The notes below the pieces were generated by a model. It was given only the letters and a program-made list of their open reading frames with translations. It searched no databases and had not been told where the DNA came from. The translations under genes and the position numbers were made by a program. A DNA stretch of 9,258 bases from an uncultured Prevotella sp. (lineage in GTDB: Bacteria > Bacteroidota > Bacteroidia > Bacteroidales > Bacteroidaceae): positions 1-9,258 of the forward strand of contig CAMQBP010000067.1 in assembly GCA_946999025.1 (NCBI GenBank), written 5' to 3'. This document shows, piece after piece, positions 6,814 through 9,258 of the stretch (its first letter is position 1; the number at the start of each line of letters is the position of its first letter).

Positions 6814-7992
6814 TCAGTAATTTTTAAAGTAAAAATTGTGCAAAAAGCTCTTCACTAACAGTTTTCTTCCAAACCTCGTTAGACCGTAGCCTTTGTTGGT
6901 TGCAGTGTTGTTGTATTGTTCTACGGCTGCCTCCAATCGCGCAACAATCATCATTTTGGCGCCATTTTCCCAGGTACGAAAATCCGTATTTTCCGTATAT
7001 TGATGACTAAAAGCAATCAGCTGGTCCATGTTGAAGCTATCAGATTTGATTCCAGCCCCTTCCAACATGGCCTCATGCGCATTGCACTCTTGTTCGACAT
7101 GGACAGGTACCATCATCGCAGGCTTACCCATATACATGGCCTCGCATACCGATTCGAAACCACCTGTTGTCGCATAAGCCTTACAGTTGGCCAGATAATA
7201 TAGAAATTTCTGATCGTCAATGCGATGAAAAGTCAGCGTATCATCAATTTGAGTGGTTTCATCCGCATCCTTTTTGTCCCAGAAAAAGTGCAACGAGATG
7301 TCCCGATGATTGGCATGCCACTGCATCACCGAGTCGCTGAACCCAGCATTGATGATATAGCCTGTCATATAATCACCCTTACCTCTTTGTATCTTCAGTG
7401 CCTCATCACGTAATAAGGGTGGTACCACAGATAGGTTTTCTTCATCGTAGTCACCAGTTTTACTGAACGACAGACCTAACTTACGTGTGGCACCCAGGCA
7501 TGTTGCTCGCGTAAATGCTAACATGAGTTTTTGGCTGACTTTATATTTTTTCGGGAAAGGGTAGGATGGATGCAAAAACATGTACTGATGACCGATGCAC
7601 ACTTCTGGTATGAGGGGGTGAAAAATAAAATAGGTTAATCCTGTGAGAACTTCATAAAAATTGACGACCAGGTCGGCACCACTCGATTGGATGTGCTCAT
7701 GAAGATATCGAATGCTCGATAGGTATTTGGGCGATTTAAAAATGTTGTAGATGATAGATCGAGTAAGTCCTACCTTCTGGTTTGCTTTTGACGGTAGAAA
7801 GTTTGGGCTGAAGAAGCCAAAGACAGGGGCTTGTGTTCGATGAAGAAAAAAGGAGGGTACTTCCCTTGACCGACTTCTACCAACAAGTATCTCGATTACT
7901 TTGTGACCACAATCACGCAGTGCTTTCTCTAATGTCAAGGCTTGTGTCAGATGTCCTCTGCCTTCACCTTGTACAATGAATATAACTTTCAT
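6814..7992 (-). CDS. GT-B fold glycosyltransferase, MurG/GT28-like, substrate unknown
   Basis: The 392-residue protein has the two-domain GT-B layout. The N-terminus MKVIFIVQGEGRGHLTQA (1-18) has the Gly-rich GEGRGH loop that binds acceptor or phosphate in MurG-like and MJ1255-like enzymes. The C-terminal half has a nucleotide-sugar site: TTGGFESVCEAMYMGKPAMMVP (275-296 region, Glu280 and Glu284) followed by VEQECNA (299-305), equivalent to the G-E-x-x-G-P...DQ-x-N motif of MurG. No signal peptide or clear transmembrane helix is seen; the hydrophobic and basic middle (about 113-165) could be membrane-associating. Members of this class transfer sugars to lipid or glycan acceptors at the inner face of the membrane. 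Donor and acceptor cannot be inferred here. It is a single-gene unit with its own -7 box and no same-strand partner nearby. The start at 7992 fits the family's N-terminus exactly. Confidence 0.85.
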   Translation of the reverse strand: MKVIFIVQGEGRGHLTQALTLEKALRDCGHKVIEILVGRSRSREVPSFFLHRTQAPVFGFFSPNFLPSKANQKVGLTRSIIYNIFKSPKYLSSIRYLHEHIQSSGADLVVNFYEVLTGLTYFIFHPLIPEVCIGHQYMFLHPSYPFPKKYKVSQKLMLAFTRATCLGATRKLGLSFSKTGDYDEENLSVVPPLLRDEALKIQRGKGDYMTGYIINAGFSDSVMQWHANHRDISLHFFWDKKDADETTQIDDTLTFHRIDDQKFLYYLANCKAYATTGGFESVCEAMYMGKPAMMVPVHVEQECNAHEAMLEGAGIKSDSFNMDQLIAFSHQYTENTDFRTWENGAKMMIVARLEAAVEQYNNTATNKGYGLTRFGRKLLVKSFLHNFYFKNY

Positions 7993-8021
7993 TTTTTTTC
8001 TGTGTTATCTTATTTTGCTTA

Positions 8022-8029
8022 CAAAAATA
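8022..8029 (-). promoter_or_regulatory. Bacteroidetes -7 box for the glycosyltransferase gene
   Basis: The minus strand reads TATTTTTG, a perfect TAnnTTTG match, 29 bp upstream of the start codon. A TTTG lies only 14 bp further upstream, shorter than the usual 19-21 bp, so the -33 element is uncertain. The leader is A-rich and has no Shine-Dalgarno sequence. Confidence 0.5.
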
Positions 8030-8040
8030 AAGGAGAGTTG

Positions 8041-8340
8041 TTACAAAACAGTGTAAAAACGATAACATTTCATAGAAAAAAAAGAACGATTTAAATTCTA
8101 CTGTGCTTATAAATTGATATTTAAATATGATGTGCGTCCTACATCGTGAGGTTGTCCCGAAAAACGGCCGTTTTAGTTACTTTGGCGCGAATTTATTTCA
8201 GGTTTTATAGAGGAAAGATAAACAAAAAGGGATGATACCTCGTGAGAAGTGTCAGTCCTAATTTTGGAAATTAATAAAAGTTTTACCGGACAGCAATATA
8301 TCCAAATAGATGTTCTTCTGTCTGTCGCTCAAATGCAACA
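8041..8340. other. Gene-free stretch with a palindromic, direct-repeat-flanked block
   Basis: Most of this stretch is AT-rich and featureless, but 8127-8250 is distinct. It holds the perfect 14-bp palindrome AAAACGGCCGTTTT (8161-8174) and two near-identical 11-mers, TACATCGTGAG (8140-8150) and TACCTCGTGAG (8236-8246), in direct orientation 96 bp apart. A 27-codon plus-strand frame (8127-8210, starting ATGATG) runs through the palindrome but has no ribosome binding site and no recognised product. This could be a dispersed intergenic repeat or remnant element, or a regulatory region. From 8250 to 8340 I see only AT-rich DNA and no convincing terminator for the LRR gene. Confidence 0.4.
8161..8174. 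repeat. 14-bp perfect palindrome
   Basis: AAAACGGCCGTTTT is its own reverse complement. It sits in the middle of a gene-free region and contains the locally unusual GC-rich core CGGCCG. It could be a protein-binding site or the core of a small repeat element. Confidence 0.6.
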
Positions 8341-8877
8341 TTATTTCAAAATCACTGTTTTGGTAGTAAAGTCGGAATAAACAATGATCTGAATTCCTTT
8401 TTCATTTGGAGAGCATGGTTGACCTGAAAGATTGTAGCGGGCAACCTCCTTTACTTTGTCATTGCTGCTTCCATTTGCTTCAATCCTCCCGACGGAAGAT
8501 GGTACATTCTCGCCGTAGTATATACCCTGCAGTGATGTACAACCTGCAAATGCATTTTCTCCAATGAAACTCACAGTCTCAGGTAAGTAGATTTCTCGGA
8601 GGTATGCTGCTCCCTCAAATGCTCCGCGAGCAATACGACGGCAGTTCTCATTAACGATGTAGGTGATGTTTCGACTTCCTGCAGGATAATGCACCAAGAT
8701 CCAGTCCTTGATACCCTCATAGCCGACAGCATAGAGTACGCCATCGATGGTTTTGTACTTGTTCATGTAGTTTCCGTTGATGTAGCCTGACGTGAACTTG
8801 TCAACTTTCTCAATCTCTTGGGCATTGATGGCTGTGCTCATCAGCAGAGCAAACAGCAGTAATAATAATTTTCTCAT
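8341..8877 (-). CDS. Short secreted BspA-like leucine-rich-repeat protein with a type IX-like C-terminal tail
   Basis: The 178-residue protein begins with a clear signal peptide (MRKLLLLLFALL, probable cleavage after INA, residues 17-19). Residues 79-102 and 103-125 are two BspA/LRR_5-type repeats of about 23 residues, shown by IARGAFEGAAYLREIYLPETV and FIGENAFAGCTSLQGIYY, where A-F-x-G-x-x-x-L-x-x-I-x-L is the family pattern. The last 33 residues (VARYNLSGQ...KGIQIIV...KTVILK) resemble the sorting tail of type IX secretion cargo in Prevotella and Porphyromonas, which end in a Y-x-x-x-G-x...KG-x-x-I-V...KVVVK pattern. It is therefore probably secreted or surface-attached, possibly adhesive, like BspA. 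Two repeats is very few for this family, whose members often carry many. The role is unknown. Confidence 0.8.
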   Translation of the reverse strand: MRKLLLLLFALLMSTAINAQEIEKVDKFTSGYINGNYMNKYKTIDGVLYAVGYEGIKDWILVHYPAGSRNITYIVNENCRRIARGAFEGAAYLREIYLPETVSFIGENAFAGCTSLQGIYYGENVPSSVGRIEANGSSNDKVKEVARYNLSGQPCSPNEKGIQIIVYSDFTTKTVILK

Positions 8878-8897
8878 ATCATTCGATGTTTATTAAT

Positions 8898-8915
8898 ATG
8901 TATACATCAATTATA
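8898..8915 (-). promoter_or_regulatory. Weak -7 box and TGTATACAT palindrome upstream of the LRR gene
   Basis: The minus strand reads TATAATTG (8915-8908), matching TAnnTTTG in all but one fixed position. It is followed one base later by TGTATACAT (8906-8898), inside the palindrome ATGTATACAT (8898-8907). The same 9-mer occurs 4 bp after the tkt -7 box. The leader to the start codon would be about 25 nt. Confidence 0.35.
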
Positions 8916-9000
8916 CGATGTGACATTGTGTAGCGACCGAAGGAATCTCTCAGATAGAGCTCAGGGAACAAATATCCCTTGATAGTTAAGGAGATTTCAG

Positions 9001-9258
9001 CTAAAGGTCATCCTCGGAGTTGTCGAGATGGGTTGCAATGAGCGTATGCCAGCCGTACCATGCAAAAATCATCATGACATTGCCTGCCGTTCTATCCACA
9101 CACTGGTAGATGATGTCCACGTCCTTACCATTCTTCTGCTGAGGATTGTCAAGTGGGAAAGTACCCGCGTCAAAGTATGTCAGCTTCACTGTTTCATTTT
9201 CCTATGCAGAAGTGTTGAAAGATATTATTCAGTACCTCGTGTGTTGTGATAAGGCCGC
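9001..9258 (-). pseudogene. 3' part of an unrecognised gene, apparently frameshifted at an A4 run
   Basis: Two minus-strand frames abut. The upstream frame enters from the window edge and reads GLITTHEVLNNIFQHFCIGK before a TGA at 9196-9194. The downstream frame is open from a TAG at 9204 to the TAG stop at 9001 and reads ENETVKLTYFDAG..., ending HLDNSEDDL, but has no ATG, only a GTG at 9189. Removing one A from the AAAA run at 9197-9200 would join them as ...FCIGNETVKLTYFDAG..., a continuous C-terminal segment of about 85 residues. That points to a one-base insertion, either a real mutation or a sequencing error. The segment (motifs DVDIIYQCVDRTAG and MIFAWYGWHTLIATH) looks like genuine protein sequence, with hydrophobic and aromatic residues and an acidic tail. 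I do not recognise the family. The LRR gene lies 123 bp downstream on the same strand. Confidence 0.45.

Noticed and set aside
8963..8979. AGGGA...TCCCT inverted repeat as a terminator of the broken gene
   Set aside because: The stem is only 5 bp with a 7-nt loop and has no T-run on either strand.
9028..9249. 73-residue plus-strand frame
   Set aside because: It lies opposite the frameshifted minus-strand coding segment, and its composition is Cys/His-rich and shadow-like.
1..9258. CRISPR array, tRNA, rRNA, insertion sequence or prophage
   Set aside because: No regularly spaced repeats, cloverleaf-like segments, transposase motifs or integrase motifs were seen on either strand.

Overview
The window looks like a chromosomal segment of a Bacteroidales bacterium, most likely Prevotella-like. 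The pointers are perfect matches to the Bacteroidetes -7 promoter box TAnnTTTG upstream of several genes, few Shine-Dalgarno sequences, a BspA-type leucine-rich-repeat exoprotein whose C-terminus resembles a type IX secretion sorting tail, and a Bacteroidetes-type transketolase. The genus is an inference from these features.

Layout. From 5473 down to position 1 four genes run on the minus strand: transketolase (tkt, 5473-3452), ribose-5-phosphate isomerase B (rpiB, 3444-3004), a CutC family protein (2942-2181) and a large secreted transglutaminase-like protein (2168 to beyond the window edge). A strong intrinsic terminator (2998-2957) sits directly after rpiB and splits this run into a tkt-rpiB unit and a cutC-transglutaminase unit. 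The longest cutC reading frame starts at a GTG inside the rpiB/terminator junction and would translate the terminator as a false hydrophobic N-terminus, so the ATG at 2942 is the better start.

On the plus strand manC (5662-6729, mannose-1-phosphate guanylyltransferase) is divergent from tkt across a 188-bp two-way promoter region. It is convergent with a minus-strand GT-B glycosyltransferase of unknown substrate (7992-6814). A 348-bp gap (7993-8340) follows. It holds the glycosyltransferase promoter and an unexplained block with a 14-bp perfect palindrome flanked by near-identical 11-bp direct repeats. Next is a short secreted BspA-like LRR protein (8877-8341). At the right edge (9258-9001, minus strand) is the 3' end of an unrecognised gene that appears broken by a one-base frameshift in an A4 run.

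How the genes fit together. tkt and rpiB both belong to the non-oxidative pentose phosphate pathway and are plausibly co-transcribed. manC makes GDP-mannose for glycan synthesis, and the convergent glycosyltransferase may also work on surface glycans, but nothing here links the two biochemically. The transglutaminase-like and BspA-like proteins are both exported. No mobile element, CRISPR array, tRNA or rRNA was seen. The window is largely housekeeping. The points most worth a second look are the duplicated, degenerate transglutaminase domain, the attenuator-like terminator, the palindromic intergenic block and the frameshifted fragment.
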